Source of the DNA: Roseomonas sp.
GTDB lineage: Bacteria > Pseudomonadota > Alphaproteobacteria > Acetobacterales > Acetobacteraceae
Assembly: GCA_020249285.1 (NCBI GenBank)
Contig: JADCFX010000017.1
Location: 16,897-80,896 of the forward strand
DNA: 64,000 bases
Direction of reading: 5' to 3'
Shown: in pieces, positions 30,362 through 41,641 of the stretch
How positions within the stretch are numbered: the first letter of the stretch is position 1
How the letters are laid out: the number at the start of each line of letters is the position of its first letter
Made by a program: the position numbers and the translations under genes
The notes under the pieces: generated by a model
Told to the model about the DNA's origin: nothing
Database searches by the model: none
Seen by the model: the letters and a program-made list of their open reading frames with translations, nothing else

Positions 30362-30994
30362 TCAGGTCAGTGGTGGCGCCAGCCAGCGTTGAAAGCCGGG
30401 CCTTTCGCCAAGCTTGGCATACCAGCGCGCCAGGGTGGAGAATTCCGGCATGCCCGGCAGGCGTACCTCAGGGCCAAACCAGCGCCGGGCGTAACAGCCC
30501 AGCACGATATCGGCGATGGTCATGGTCGCGCCATCCAGATAGGGCCCGCCATGGCGCGCGATCCAGACATCAACTATCGCCCAGCATTCGCCGGCTGCCT
30601 TAGCAGCCCCTTCAATCTGCGCCATGTCGCGCTTTTCGGGTGGCGTGCGCACCAGGCCCCAGAACAGGTTGCGCTCCGCGGGGCCGAGTGTCGAAAGCTG
30701 CCAATCCATCCAGCGATCCGCCGAAGCGCGCGCTGCCGGGTCCGCCGGGTAAAGCGGGCTTTGGTATTTCATCCCCAGATACCGCAGCACACTATTCGAT
30801 TCCCACAGGATGACATCGCCATCTTCAAGCGTCGGCACGCGGCCATTCGGGTTCATGGCGCGGTAATCCGCATCATTCACCCGGCCATGTTCCATGCCGG
30901 CATCCACGCGGTCATAAGCCTGCCCGATCTCATCGAGCATCCACAGCACCTTCTTCACATTTATCGAATTGGTGCGGCCCCAAAGCTTCAGCAT
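30362..30994 (-). CDS. Glutathione S-transferase family protein
   Basis: MLKLWGRTNSINVKKVLWMLDEIG...MNPNGRVPTLEDGDVILWESNSVLRYLG. Confidence 0.93.
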   Translation of the reverse strand: MLKLWGRTNSINVKKVLWMLDEIGQAYDRVDAGMEHGRVNDADYRAMNPNGRVPTLEDGDVILWESNSVLRYLGMKYQSPLYPADPAARASADRWMDWQLSTLGPAERNLFWGLVRTPPEKRDMAQIEGAAKAAGECWAIVDVWIARHGGPYLDGATMTIADIVLGCYARRWFGPEVRLPGMPEFSTLARWYAKLGERPGFQRWLAPPLT

Positions 30995-30995
30995 T

Positions 30996-31946
30996 TCAGC
31001 GCCTTTTCGCTTCAATCGCGTCCCAGATGGCGCGTTCCAGATGCACACCATCAAACCGCGCCAATTCCTGCAAGCCGGTCGGGCTGGTGACGTTGATTTC
31101 CGTGAGGTAGCCGCCAATCACGTCAATGCCGACAAAAATCATCCCGCGCGCCTTCAATTCCGGGCCGATACGCGCACAGATTTCCCGCTCTCGGTCGGTC
31201 AGCTTGGTGGGTTCGGGCCGGCCACCGACATGCATATTGGACCGCGCCTCACCGGCTGCCGGCACGCGGTTGATGCCGCCCATGGCGACGCCATCCACCA
31301 GGATGATGCGCTTATCACCTTCACGCACTGCGGGCAGGTATTGCTGGATCATCAGCGGCTCGCGGGAGCGTTCCGTGAAAAGCTCCACCAGCGCATTCAT
31401 GTTGGGATCATCGGGGCGGAGGTGAAACACCCCCGCGCCGCCATTGCCGAAAAGCGGCTTGATGATGATGTCGCCATGTTCCGCCCGGAAGGCCGCGATG
31501 CGGCGTCGGTCCGCCGTGACCATCGTGACGGGCATCAAATCCGGGAAATGGGTGACAAACAGCTTTTCCGGCGCATTGCGGACCTGGGCCGGGTCATTCA
31601 CCACCAGCGTCTTGGGGTGGATATGTTCCAGGATATGGGTGGCCGTGATGTAGCCCATATCAAAGGGCGGGTCCTGGCGCATCAGCACCACATCGGCATC
31701 GCGGCCAAGGTCCAATTCCACCTCAGCCCCGAAGGTGAAGTGGTTGCCATATTCGCGCCGGAGGGTGATGGGCCGCGCCCAGGCGGTAACGCGCCCACCG
31801 CGCAGCGCCAGATCCCGGACATGGTAATGCCAAAGCTTATGGCCGCGCGCCTGGGCTTCCAGCATCAGGGCGAAGGTGGAATCGCCATCAATATTGATGG
31901 TTTCGATAGGGTCCATCTGGACCGCGACGCGGAGGGAAGTGGTCAT
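30996..31946 (-). CDS. gshB: Glutathione synthase
   Basis: [30 protein letters not shown]...ATP-grasp [14 protein letters not shown]...[11 protein letters not shown]. Confidence 0.96.
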   Translation of the reverse strand: MTTSLRVAVQMDPIETINIDGDSTFALMLEAQARGHKLWHYHVRDLALRGGRVTAWARPITLRREYGNHFTFGAEVELDLGRDADVVLMRQDPPFDMGYITATHILEHIHPKTLVVNDPAQVRNAPEKLFVTHFPDLMPVTMVTADRRRIAAFRAEHGDIIIKPLFGNGGAGVFHLRPDDPNMNALVELFTERSREPLMIQQYLPAVREGDKRIILVDGVAMGGINRVPAAGEARSNMHVGGRPEPTKLTDREREICARIGPELKARGMIFVGIDVIGGYLTEINVTSPTGLQELARFDGVHLERAIWDAIEAKRR

Positions 31947-32150
31947 GGATGCACCCCAGGGGTTGGCTTTCAAGAGGTCTTGAAGCCGAGAAAGCGGCGC
32001 TGCGCCAGCCCAGCCCCCCAGCCCCTAAGCGGCGCGGTTTACGAAAGCGGTTGCCATGGCCGTTAATCCTTGCCTAACCTACGGCAAGCCTTGGCCGGAA
32101 CGCGGTCTGGGAAGAGGCAAACAACGAATAAAGCAAGGAGGATCCGAATT

Positions 32151-33506
32151 ATGGCAGATATCAAACGGCGTACGCTTTTGCGCTCTGGTGCCGGGGTCGC
32201 GGCAGCGGGTGTGCTTTCAGCCCCCATGGTCCATGCCCAAGGCACGGGCGGCACGCTCCGCTGCGGCTTCTGGGACCATTGGGTGCCCAATGGCAATGTG
32301 ATCATGCGCCAGCTTTGCGCCGAATGGGGCCAGGCCAATCGCGTTGATGTGCAGATGGATACCGTGACATCCAATGGCAACCAGATTCTGTTGACCATCA
32401 ACGCCCAGGCGCAATCGCGCACCGGCTATGATCTGATGTCCTTCCCCGCCTGGGAACCGAGCAACCACCAGCGCATGCTTGAGCCGGTTGATGATGTTAT
32501 GCGCAACCTGACCCAGAAATACGGCGCCGTGACCCCGGCGGCGGAATATCTGGGCAAGCCAGGTGGCACTTGGGTGGCCATCCCTGCCGTGGCCGGCACA
32601 CAGTTGAAGCCCGCTTGCGTGCGTTTTGACCTGATGCAGCAGCATGCCGGCATTGACATTCGCGCCATGTGGCCTGCGACCAACGCGGCTGGCCCGACGG
32701 CTGATCAATGGAATTGGGAAACCTTCGCCCGTGCCGCAGAAGCCTGCCACAGGGCTGGCTTTTCCTTCGGACTTCCCATGGGCAGCTTTACCGATGCGGT
32801 GGATTGGGTGGGCGCGCTTTTCGAATCCTATGGCGCCTTCATGATGGATGCACGCGGCACGATCACGGTGCGCAACAATGCCAAGCTGCGTGCGGCGGTG
32901 GAAATGTGCGCCCGCATCAGCCGCTTCCTGCCCAATGATGTCTGGGCCTGGGATGATGGCGGCAATAACCGCGCGCTGATTTCCGGCCGTTCCGCGCTGA
33001 TCTTCAACCCGCCTTCAGCCTGGGCGGTGGCGAAGCGGGATGCGCCGCAGGTTGCCGAAAATTGCTGGACCGTGCCGATGCCCTCCGGGCCGGAAGGGCG
33101 CTTCGCGGCCTATCTGCCCTATTTCTGGGGTATCTGGAATTTCAGCCGTAGCAAGGGCGCGGCCAAGGCCTTCCTGGAATGGCTGTCTGATCGTGCGCAG
33201 GCGGAACGCCAGACCAATGGGTCTAATGGTTATGACATTCCGCCCTTCGCCAGCATGTCGGACTTCAAGGTTTGGGAAACGGAAGGCCCACCGGTAGGTA
33301 CGGTCTATAACTACCCGGTGCGCGCGCACCACAACGCGAAGACCTCCATCGCCATGGCGCCCGCGCCGGCCGCGATGGCGGTGCAGATGTATAATCAGGG
33401 CCTGAATACCAAGCTCGTTGCCCGTATTGTGCAGGGTGGCGAGTCCGTGGATCAGGCGCTGGGCTGGGTGGAGCGCGAGCTCAACACCATCCGCCGCGGC
33501 GGCTGA
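32151..33506 (+). CDS. ABC transporter substrate-binding protein (family 1, sugar-type)
   Basis: AAGGAGG RBS, Tat-like MADIKRRTLLRSGAGVAAAGVLSAPMVHAQ signal, extracellular solute-binding fold composition; heads ABC operon. Confidence 0.88.
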   Translation: MADIKRRTLLRSGAGVAAAGVLSAPMVHAQGTGGTLRCGFWDHWVPNGNVIMRQLCAEWGQANRVDVQMDTVTSNGNQILLTINAQAQSRTGYDLMSFPAWEPSNHQRMLEPVDDVMRNLTQKYGAVTPAAEYLGKPGGTWVAIPAVAGTQLKPACVRFDLMQQHAGIDIRAMWPATNAAGPTADQWNWETFARAAEACHRAGFSFGLPMGSFTDAVDWVGALFESYGAFMMDARGTITVRNNAKLRAAVEMCARISRFLPNDVWAWDDGGNNRALISGRSALIFNPPSAWAVAKRDAPQVAENCWTVPMPSGPEGRFAAYLPYFWGIWNFSRSKGAAKAFLEWLSDRAQAERQTNGSNGYDIPPFASMSDFKVWETEGPPVGTVYNYPVRAHHNAKTSIAMAPAPAAMAVQMYNQGLNTKLVARIVQGGESVDQALGWVERELNTIRRGG

Positions 33507-33566
33507 TTGCGCGCATGACAGGCGGCACCGCGCCGCCCGTCTTTCACTTCAGGAAAGGTTCAGACC

Positions 33567-34529
33567 ATGGCCGCTGACGCCAGCATGGCGCCAATTATGC
33601 CTTCTGCGCCCGGTTCGGGGCGTGCTTCCAGCCTGCAACGCTTGGCGCGGCGGCGTTCGACCATTGCCGTGCTGATGACCATGCCCTTGCTTGTGGTGCT
33701 GATCGGCCTGGTCGCCTACCCTGCCGGCTACGGGATTTACCTTTCCACGCTTAATCGCCGCATGACCGGCTTTATGGAAGGCGAATGGCTGCCCACCGGT
33801 CTCGGCAATTTTGAGATTTTGTTCGAAAGCGAGACCTTCTGGGCAGTTGCCTGGCAATCCTGCATCTTCGCCATTACGGCGGTGATCCTGAAGGCGTTGG
33901 TCGGGTTTTGGCTGGCCCATATGCTGCACCACATCCCAAGCAAGGGGCAGCGGAAATGGCGTGGCATGTTGCTGGTGCCCTGGGTTATTCCGCCGGCGCT
34001 TTCCACGCTTGGCTGGTGGTGGATGTTTGACCCTGCCTATTCTTCCATCAATTGGCTTTTTCAGGTTGTTGGCATTCCAGCCGTTCCCTGGCTTGGCGAG
34101 AAATGGTGGGCACGGCTTTCCATCATCATCGTCAATGTCTGGTATGGCGCGCCCTTCTTCATGATCATGTATCTGGCGGCGCTGAAATCTGTGCCGGAAC
34201 AGCTTTATGAGGCCGCGGCGATTGATGGCGCCACAAGCTGGCAGCGCCTGCGCTATGTGACGCTGCCGATGATGGCGAACATCATTTCCATCACGGTGCT
34301 ATTCAGCCTGATCGTCACCTTCGCCAATTACGATATTGTGCGCGTGTTGACGAATGGCGGGCCCCGGGATTTGACGCATGTATTCGCCTCCTACGCTTTC
34401 CAGGTTGGGATTCTTTCCGGCAATATCCCACGCGGTGCCGCGGTAAGCCTGTTCATGTTCCCAATCCTTGCCATTTGCGCCTTCTTCGTGCTGCGTGGCG
34501 TCACCCGTCGCAATAAGGAGCAGATGTAA
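33567..34529 (+). CDS. Carbohydrate-type ABC transporter permease
   Basis: EQLYEAAAIDGATSWQRLRYVTLPMMANI (EAA motif), six TM-like segments. Confidence 0.93.
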   Translation: MAADASMAPIMPSAPGSGRASSLQRLARRRSTIAVLMTMPLLVVLIGLVAYPAGYGIYLSTLNRRMTGFMEGEWLPTGLGNFEILFESETFWAVAWQSCIFAITAVILKALVGFWLAHMLHHIPSKGQRKWRGMLLVPWVIPPALSTLGWWWMFDPAYSSINWLFQVVGIPAVPWLGEKWWARLSIIIVNVWYGAPFFMIMYLAALKSVPEQLYEAAAIDGATSWQRLRYVTLPMMANIISITVLFSLIVTFANYDIVRVLTNGGPRDLTHVFASYAFQVGILSGNIPRGAAVSLFMFPILAICAFFVLRGVTRRNKEQM

Positions 34530-35428
34530 TGTCCGCGACCGTGGCAACCAATCGCGATATGCCGAGCCTTTATGGCAAGGCAGGATCGCTCCGTTCAGAA
34601 CGGCGCTGGGCGCTGATCTGGGCGTATATTTCGCTGATTTTTTCGGCGATTATTCTACTGACGCCGCCGGTCTATATGCTGATCACCAGCCTTAAGACCA
34701 GTGCCGAGATTGCCGATCAAAGGGGCAATCCCTGGATTGTCCGCAATCCCACGCTGGAAAATTACTGGGAGCTGATCACGAATTCGCTGTTTCAGGGCTT
34801 CTTCATCAATAGCGTGGTCGTGACCGTGGTGGTTGTGGCGCTGACGATGGTGATTTCGATCCTGGCGGCCTTTGCGCTGGCGCGGATGCGTTTCTGGGGC
34901 AGCCAGGTATTGGCCACCGGTGTGTTCCTGACCTATCTGGTGCCGGATACGCTGTTGTTTATTCCGCTCTATCAGATTGTGGGTGGGCTCGGCTTGCTCA
35001 ATTCCATCTGGGGGCTGGTGTTGGTCTATCCGACCCTGACCGTGCCCTTCTGCACCTGGATCATGATTGGCTATTTCGCCTCCATCCCCAAGGAATTGGA
35101 TGAGGCTGCGCTGATTGATGGCGCCACCTGGCCGCAAATGCTGATGAAGATTTTTATTCCCGTGGCGTTGCCTGGCATTATCGCGGCGACGATCTTCGCC
35201 TTCACGGTTTCCTGGGCTGCCTTTGTCTATCCAACGGCCTTCATCACAACACCGGATCAGATGCCGCTCACTATCGGCGTTGTCTCGCAGCTGGTGCGTG
35301 GGGATGTCTTCGTCTGGGGGCAGATCACGGCAGGCGCCTTGCTGGCCGCGCTGCCGCCGGTGATCGTTTACGCCTTCCTCATGGATTATTATATCGCTGG
35401 CCTGACCGCCGGCGCGACCAAGGGTTGA
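34529..35428 (+). CDS. Carbohydrate-type ABC transporter permease
   Basis: KELDEAALIDGATWPQMLMKIFIPVALPGI (EAA motif). Confidence 0.93.
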   Translation: MSATVATNRDMPSLYGKAGSLRSERRWALIWAYISLIFSAIILLTPPVYMLITSLKTSAEIADQRGNPWIVRNPTLENYWELITNSLFQGFFINSVVVTVVVVALTMVISILAAFALARMRFWGSQVLATGVFLTYLVPDTLLFIPLYQIVGGLGLLNSIWGLVLVYPTLTVPFCTWIMIGYFASIPKELDEAALIDGATWPQMLMKIFIPVALPGIIAATIFAFTVSWAAFVYPTAFITTPDQMPLTIGVVSQLVRGDVFVWGQITAGALLAALPPVIVYAFLMDYYIAGLTAGATKG

Positions 35429-35434
35429 TCGAAA

Positions 35435-36534
<1,100 letters not shown>

Positions 36535-36535
<1 letters not shown>

Positions 36536-37293
36536 TGAAACGTCTTGAAGGAAAAACCGCCTGGGTGACCGGGGCGGGCAGTGGCATTGGCCGTGCGATT
36601 GCCATCAGCTTTGCCGCTGAAGGGGCGAAGGTTGCGCTGACCGGGCGGCGCGTTGAACCGCTGGAAGAAACCGCGAAGATGATCGGCGGCGGAGCGGTGA
36701 TTGTGCCGGCGGATTTGACTGATGAAAAGCAAGTCGCCGCCGCCTTGGCTAAGGTGGAAAGCTCCATCGGCGGGCCGGATATTCTGGTGAATAATGCCGG
36801 CGTCAATCTGCCCAAGCGCTATCTGCACCAGCTAACGCCTGAGGCCATTCGCAGCCTGGTGGATGGCAATCTGACCGCACCCTTCTTCACCTCGGTCGCG
36901 GTGCTGCCGGGGATGAGGAAGCGCGGCGGCGGGCATATCATCCAAATCGCCTCCATGGCAGGGAAGAATATCTCCTTCCTATCTGGGCCTGGTTATACGG
37001 CGGCGAAGCATGGGTTTGTGGCGCTGTCGCAAAGCATCAATCAGGAAAACGGCATCCACAACATTCGTTCCTGCTGCATCTGCCCGGGCGAGGTCGCCAC
37101 CGATATCCTGAAGAACCGGCCGGAACCCGTGCCGCAGGAAGATATTGAACGGTTGTTGCAGCCGGAAGATCTGGCGGCCATGGCGCTATTTGTCGCCACC
37201 ATGCCGGCGCGGGCGAACATCACCGAAATGCTGGTGACGCCCACCTATATGCGCCTGCTGGCGCCGCAGGCCAAGAAAGTCGCCGCCATGTAA
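36535..37293 (+). CDS. SDR family oxidoreductase
   Basis: TAWVTGAGSGIGRAIAISFAAEGA...NNAGVN...YTAAKHGFVALS. Confidence 0.93.
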
Positions 37294-37351
37294 TCGCGCC
37301 GCGTCGGCCTTTGCTGTCGGCGCGCCTTTCCTTTCTTCTGGAGTTCCTTTC

Positions 37352-38440
37352 ATGGGCAGCACCCCTCCCGTCATGGTCAATGCCGAGGCGCTTGATGCGC
37401 TGGTCGCCAATGTGTTTCAGGCCGCCGGCTGTGATGGCGCGGAATCCAAGCGCATCAGCAGCCATTTGGTGGATGCGAATCTGGCCGGGCATGACAGCCA
37501 TGGCGTGGTACGCGTGCCGCGTTACGTGGAATGGCTGGAAGCCGGCTATGTGCTGAAGGGCCAAACTGCCGATGTGGTGACCGATGGCGGCGCCTTCGCC
37601 GTGATTGATGGCAAATGGGGTTTTGGCCAGACTGTGGCGCCGCAAGCTGTGGATTTCGGCATCAAGCGCGCGGTGGAAAATGGCGTTTGCATCACGGCTC
37701 TCCGCAATGCGGGGCATATCGGCCGCGTTGGTGCTTATGCCGAACAGGCGATGGAACAGGGGCTGATTTCGATCCATTTCGTCAATGTGGCGGGGTCGAT
37801 CCTGGTGGCGCCTTTTGGCGGTGTGGAGCGGCGCTTTTCGACCAATCCGGTCTCCATCGGCGTGCCTCTACCGGGCCGGCCTATTCTGCTGGATTTCGCG
37901 ACATCGCTTGTTGCGGAAGGCAAGGTGCTGGTCGCCTCATCCGGCGGTAAAGCGTTGCCGGAAGGCGCTTTGATCGAAGCGGATGGCAGGCTTTCGACCG
38001 ATCCACATACGCTTTACGGCCCTTATGACACGCTGGGTCCGCGCGATGTTTCGAAAGGCACGGGTGCCATTCGCGCCTTTGGCGAACATAAGGGTTCGGG
38101 CCTGGCCTTCATGTGCGAAATGCTTGCTGGCTGCCTAACCGCGGGCGGCACCAGCGGCCCGGTTTCTGAGCGCTCGCGCATCGCGAACGGCATGCTCTCC
38201 ATTTTCATCTCACCCAAGCATTTCGGCACCCAGGCAGAATTCGAGCGCATGGGGCTGATTTATGCGGATTGGGTTACGCAAACCCGCCCTGCTGACCCTG
38301 CCGCGCCGGTATTGCTGCCGGGTGAACCGGAAGCGACCCGCCGCGCGGAGAGGCTCGCCGATGGCGTGCCGCTGCCGCAGGATACCTGGGCGAATATCAT
38401 CGGCACCGCGAAGCGGCTTGGGGTGAATAGCGCGATCTGA
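37352..38440 (+). CDS. Ldh family oxidoreductase (malate/L-lactate/ureidoglycolate dehydrogenase-like)
   Basis: HDSHGVVRVPRYVEWLEAG...NAGHIGRVGAYAEQAMEQGLISIHFVN...TNPVSIGVPLPGRPILLDFATS. Confidence 0.93.
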   Translation: MGSTPPVMVNAEALDALVANVFQAAGCDGAESKRISSHLVDANLAGHDSHGVVRVPRYVEWLEAGYVLKGQTADVVTDGGAFAVIDGKWGFGQTVAPQAVDFGIKRAVENGVCITALRNAGHIGRVGAYAEQAMEQGLISIHFVNVAGSILVAPFGGVERRFSTNPVSIGVPLPGRPILLDFATSLVAEGKVLVASSGGKALPEGALIEADGRLSTDPHTLYGPYDTLGPRDVSKGTGAIRAFGEHKGSGLAFMCEMLAGCLTAGGTSGPVSERSRIANGMLSIFISPKHFGTQAEFERMGLIYADWVTQTRPADPAAPVLLPGEPEATRRAERLADGVPLPQDTWANIIGTAKRLGVNSAI

Positions 38441-38458
38441 ACGGGGGCGCGCCCTGCT

Positions 38459-40273
38459 TCAGGTGCCCGCTTCCCCAATGATGCGCAGAATATCAGCGCC
38501 ATAGCGTTCCACGCGCGAACGGCCCATCCCCGGCACTTCCAGCAATTCCTCCGTGGTTGCTGGCCGCCGCGCGGCAAGGCCCGCCAAGGTGCGATCATCC
38601 GCCACCACATAGGCCGGCACAGCTTGCGCCTGGGCAATGCCGCGGCGCCAGGCGCGCAGCGCCTCAAACACCGGGTCATCGGAACCAATGCCCGCCACAT
38701 CCGGCCCCTTGCGCGCCGGGGCCGCTTTCTTGCCGGTCTGCACCACATCTTCGCGTAGCATCACAACATCCTCACCGCGCAGAATGGGGCGCGCGGCTTC
38801 GGTGGCCACAAGTTCTCCGTGGTTTTCGACGGCCACATCCAAAGCACCGCGGCCCACCAATTGCCGCGCAACACCACGCCAGGCGGTATCGGGCAGATCC
38901 TTCCCCACGCCAAAAGTCGGCAGCTTGTCATGGGAAAACTGCGCCACCTTATCCGTCAATCGTCCCCGCAAAACATCCACAACATGCATCACGCCAAAGC
39001 GCTGGCCAGTGCGCAGCACAGCGGAAATCATCTTCTGCGCGGCGATCGTGCCATCGAAAAGCCGAGGCGGGCGCAGGCAAATATCGCAATGCCCGCAGGC
39101 TTCGCGTTCAGGTTCTTCCCCAAAGCAGCGGAGCAGCAGCGCACGACGACACGTGGCCGCCTCCGCAATGCCGACCATGGCTTCAAGTCGCGTGCGTTCC
39201 ACACGCTTTTGTTCGTCATTCGCTGGGCTTTCGGCGATGCGATGGCGGGCCAGCGCAATATCCCCAGCGCCATAAAGCAATAAGGCGCGCGCCGGCAGCC
39301 CATCTCGCCCCGCGCGACCGATTTCCTGATACCAGCTTTCAGGTGAACGCGGCAGATCAAGATGCGCCACCCAGCGCAGATCAGGCCGATCTATGCCCAT
39401 GCCGAAGGCGATGGTCGCGGTCATCACCATCTCCTCACCGCGCGAAAAGCGCCGATGCGCTTCACGCTTCGCACTGGCTTCCATGCCGGCGTGAAAGGAA
39501 ATGGCTTCAGTGCCATCATCACGCAGCCAGGCGGCGGTGCTTTCGGTCTTCGCACGGCTGCCGCAATAGATAATGCCGGTGCCGCCGGCCTCGCGAATCA
39601 AGGCGCGGATTTGGCCGCGTTCATTCTCCCGCGGCGCGGCCTCAATCAGGATATTAGGCCGGTCGAAGGAAGCGCGAAACACCGGCGCTTCCTGCAAGCC
39701 CAATTGCAGGCGGATATCTTCCACCGTGCGCGGATCGGCCGTTGCGGTGAGCGCCACGCGCGGCACATGCGGAAAGCGCGCGCCCAATACGCCAAGGCCG
39801 CGGTATTCGGGCCGGAAATGATGGCCCCATTGGCTGACGCAATGCGCCTCATCCACCGCGAAAAGCGCGATATCCAAGCCTTCAAGCCGCGCCTGCATCG
39901 TCTCAAGTGTTAAGCGCTCTGGCGAGACATAAAGCAGCTTCAGCGTGCCATTGTGCAAATCGCGCAGCACGCCGCGCGCTTCATCCGGCGGCAGTTCCGA
40001 ATGCAGCGCGCTTGCGGCGACACCCTGTTGGCGGAGCGCCGCAACCTGGTCTTCCATCAACGCAATCAGCGGAGAGACAACAATCCCAATCCCAGGGCGA
40101 CAAAGTGCGGGCACCTGGAAACACAGGCTTTTGCCGCCGCCGGTCGGCATCAGCACCAGCCCTGAGCCACCAGCCGCGACATGGCGGATCACTTCTTCCT
40201 GCCGGCCACGAAAGGCGCCATAGCCGAAGACGCGACGCAAGGTCTCGCGCGGGGCGTCATGCATGGCGTTCAT
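38459..40273 (-). CDS. recQ: ATP-dependent DNA helicase RecQ
   Basis: [12 protein letters not shown]...[19 protein letters not shown]...[20 protein letters not shown] and HRDC regions. Confidence 0.96.
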   Translation of the reverse strand: MNAMHDAPRETLRRVFGYGAFRGRQEEVIRHVAAGGSGLVLMPTGGGKSLCFQVPALCRPGIGIVVSPLIALMEDQVAALRQQGVAASALHSELPPDEARGVLRDLHNGTLKLLYVSPERLTLETMQARLEGLDIALFAVDEAHCVSQWGHHFRPEYRGLGVLGARFPHVPRVALTATADPRTVEDIRLQLGLQEAPVFRASFDRPNILIEAAPRENERGQIRALIREAGGTGIIYCGSRAKTESTAAWLRDDGTEAISFHAGMEASAKREAHRRFSRGEEMVMTATIAFGMGIDRPDLRWVAHLDLPRSPESWYQEIGRAGRDGLPARALLLYGAGDIALARHRIAESPANDEQKRVERTRLEAMVGIAEAATCRRALLLRCFGEEPEREACGHCDICLRPPRLFDGTIAAQKMISAVLRTGQRFGVMHVVDVLRGRLTDKVAQFSHDKLPTFGVGKDLPDTAWRGVARQLVGRGALDVAVENHGELVATEAARPILRGEDVVMLREDVVQTGKKAAPARKGPDVAGIGSDDPVFEALRAWRRGIAQAQAVPAYVVADDRTLAGLAARRPATTEELLEVPGMGRSRVERYGADILRIIGEAGT

Positions 40274-40375
40274 GCGGGCGCGGCGATCAGATGGCGGCGG
40301 CGCATCACACAGGGGCTCCGATTCGGGACTTCCCTTAGGTCGCGCGCCCGGCGCGCCCCGTCAATTGTCAGCGCG

Positions 40376-41332
40376 TCAGCGGGAGCACGCCGCCCCACCA
40401 AGCACGCAAAACTTGGCGCAATGCGGGTGGTTCAGCGCGACGGGGCGGGACGCTTCGGCAAGCGTGGCACCCAATTCGAATTGCCGGTCATAGGCCAAAA
40501 GTGTGCAGGCCAGCACTGCAGGACGGGCAGCGCCCTTGCGTTTCACCACCATGCGGGCGGAGGCGCACATCAGGCTATCGGGCGATTTGCCCAATATGCC
40601 CCAGCAGGCGGTGGTGATTTCCGGTACATCCGCTGCCGCATCCATTTCCGGAAACAGCATCAGCGCGACGGAATCGGTGGCATCCACCGAAATGCCATTG
40701 GCCGCGAAAAGCGCCGCGAAATCGGCGCGGAGCTTCGGTTCATTGCCGGTGCTGAAGCCGGCGCGCCCGGCGATATGCAACCGAAAGCCGTGCCCGGCCA
40801 GAAGCCGCAGCCCTTCCAGGGTGCGATCAAAGCTGCCGGCGCCGCGTTCGGCATCATGGACCCTGGGATCCGGGTGATCGAGTGAAACGCGGAGCGTCAG
40901 GTTTGCGCCGTATTTTTCCTGTAGCGCAACCAAGCCCGCCGCCTGGTTCATCATGGGCTTCATCGCATTGGTCAGCACCAGCGCGCGCAAACCACGCCGG
41001 AGTGTGTCTTCCAGCATCGCCAGGAATTCAGGGTTCATGAAGGGCTCACCGCCGGTGAAGCCCACTTCACGCAAGGGCAGGTGCGATGCCTCAGCCTCAT
41101 CGAGATAGGCCGCCACTTCGGGCGCGCTGATATAGGAAAGCGCATCATTGCGCGGGCTGCTTTCAATATAGCAATTGGCGCAGGTGATATTGCAGAGCGT
41201 GCCGGTATTGATCCACAGCGTCTCGAGCGCCGTCAGCGCCACTTGCGCGCGGGTTTCACCCTTGGCGGTGATAAGTGGGTCGCGGAATTTCAGCGGGTCA
41301 AGCGGCTTCACGCTGGCGGGGTGATGATTCAA
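40376..41332 (-). CDS. Radical SAM protein, function unknown
   Basis: CNITCANC (CX3CX2C) and FTGGEPFMNPEF; C-terminal Cys-rich HPHCAKFCVLGGAACSR. Start placed at TTG 41332 preceded by GGAGAGGAGAG. Confidence 0.85.
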   Translation of the reverse strand: MNHHPASVKPLDPLKFRDPLITAKGETRAQVALTALETLWINTGTLCNITCANCYIESSPRNDALSYISAPEVAAYLDEAEASHLPLREVGFTGGEPFMNPEFLAMLEDTLRRGLRALVLTNAMKPMMNQAAGLVALQEKYGANLTLRVSLDHPDPRVHDAERGAGSFDRTLEGLRLLAGHGFRLHIAGRAGFSTGNEPKLRADFAALFAANGISVDATDSVALMLFPEMDAAADVPEITTACWGILGKSPDSLMCASARMVVKRKGAARPAVLACTLLAYDRQFELGATLAEASRPVALNHPHCAKFCVLGGAACSR

Positions 41333-41444
41333 GGGCTCTCCTCTCCCATAGCCGGATGGCCCTTCAGCGCGGGCCTGGTCAGCTTTGCATGAGGGGACAC
41401 CTATCATGGCAAGATCATGCGCAACAGGGTGCGGCGCTGGCCGC

Positions 41445-41482
41445 AAAAAACTACCGTGATCCAGCAAGCTGGACCACGGTAG
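41445..41482 (-). terminator. Strong rho-independent terminator with no annotated upstream gene
   Basis: Minus strand CTACCGTGGTCCAG-CTTG-CTGGATCACGGTAG (14-bp stem, one wobble) followed by TTTTTT. Confidence 0.85.
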
Positions 41483-41621
41483 AGTGCAGGACTTGGCGCC
41501 AAGTAGCAGTCGCGGCGCCGATGGGAGAGACTAAGTCGCGTAGAAAACTGGCGACAGAGATGAGTGTAGCGGCGAAAGATTGCTGTTCGGTTTCGAAGGT
41601 GGCGATTTCCCGCGCGCCCAT
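41451..41621 (-). other. Candidate 56-aa small protein or small RNA ending at the terminator
   Basis: ATG-to-TAG reading MGAREIATFETEQQSFAATLISVASFLRDLVSPIGAATATWRQVLHSTVVQLAGSR; stop codon lies at the base of the terminator stem. Confidence 0.35.
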
Positions 41622-41641
41622 TCTACGCTAACAAACGGTCC

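Noticed and set aside
41445-41621. Identity as 6S RNA, SRP RNA, RNase P RNA or tmRNA
   Set aside because: None of the diagnostic motifs I know for these RNAs were recognisable; left as an unassigned candidate.
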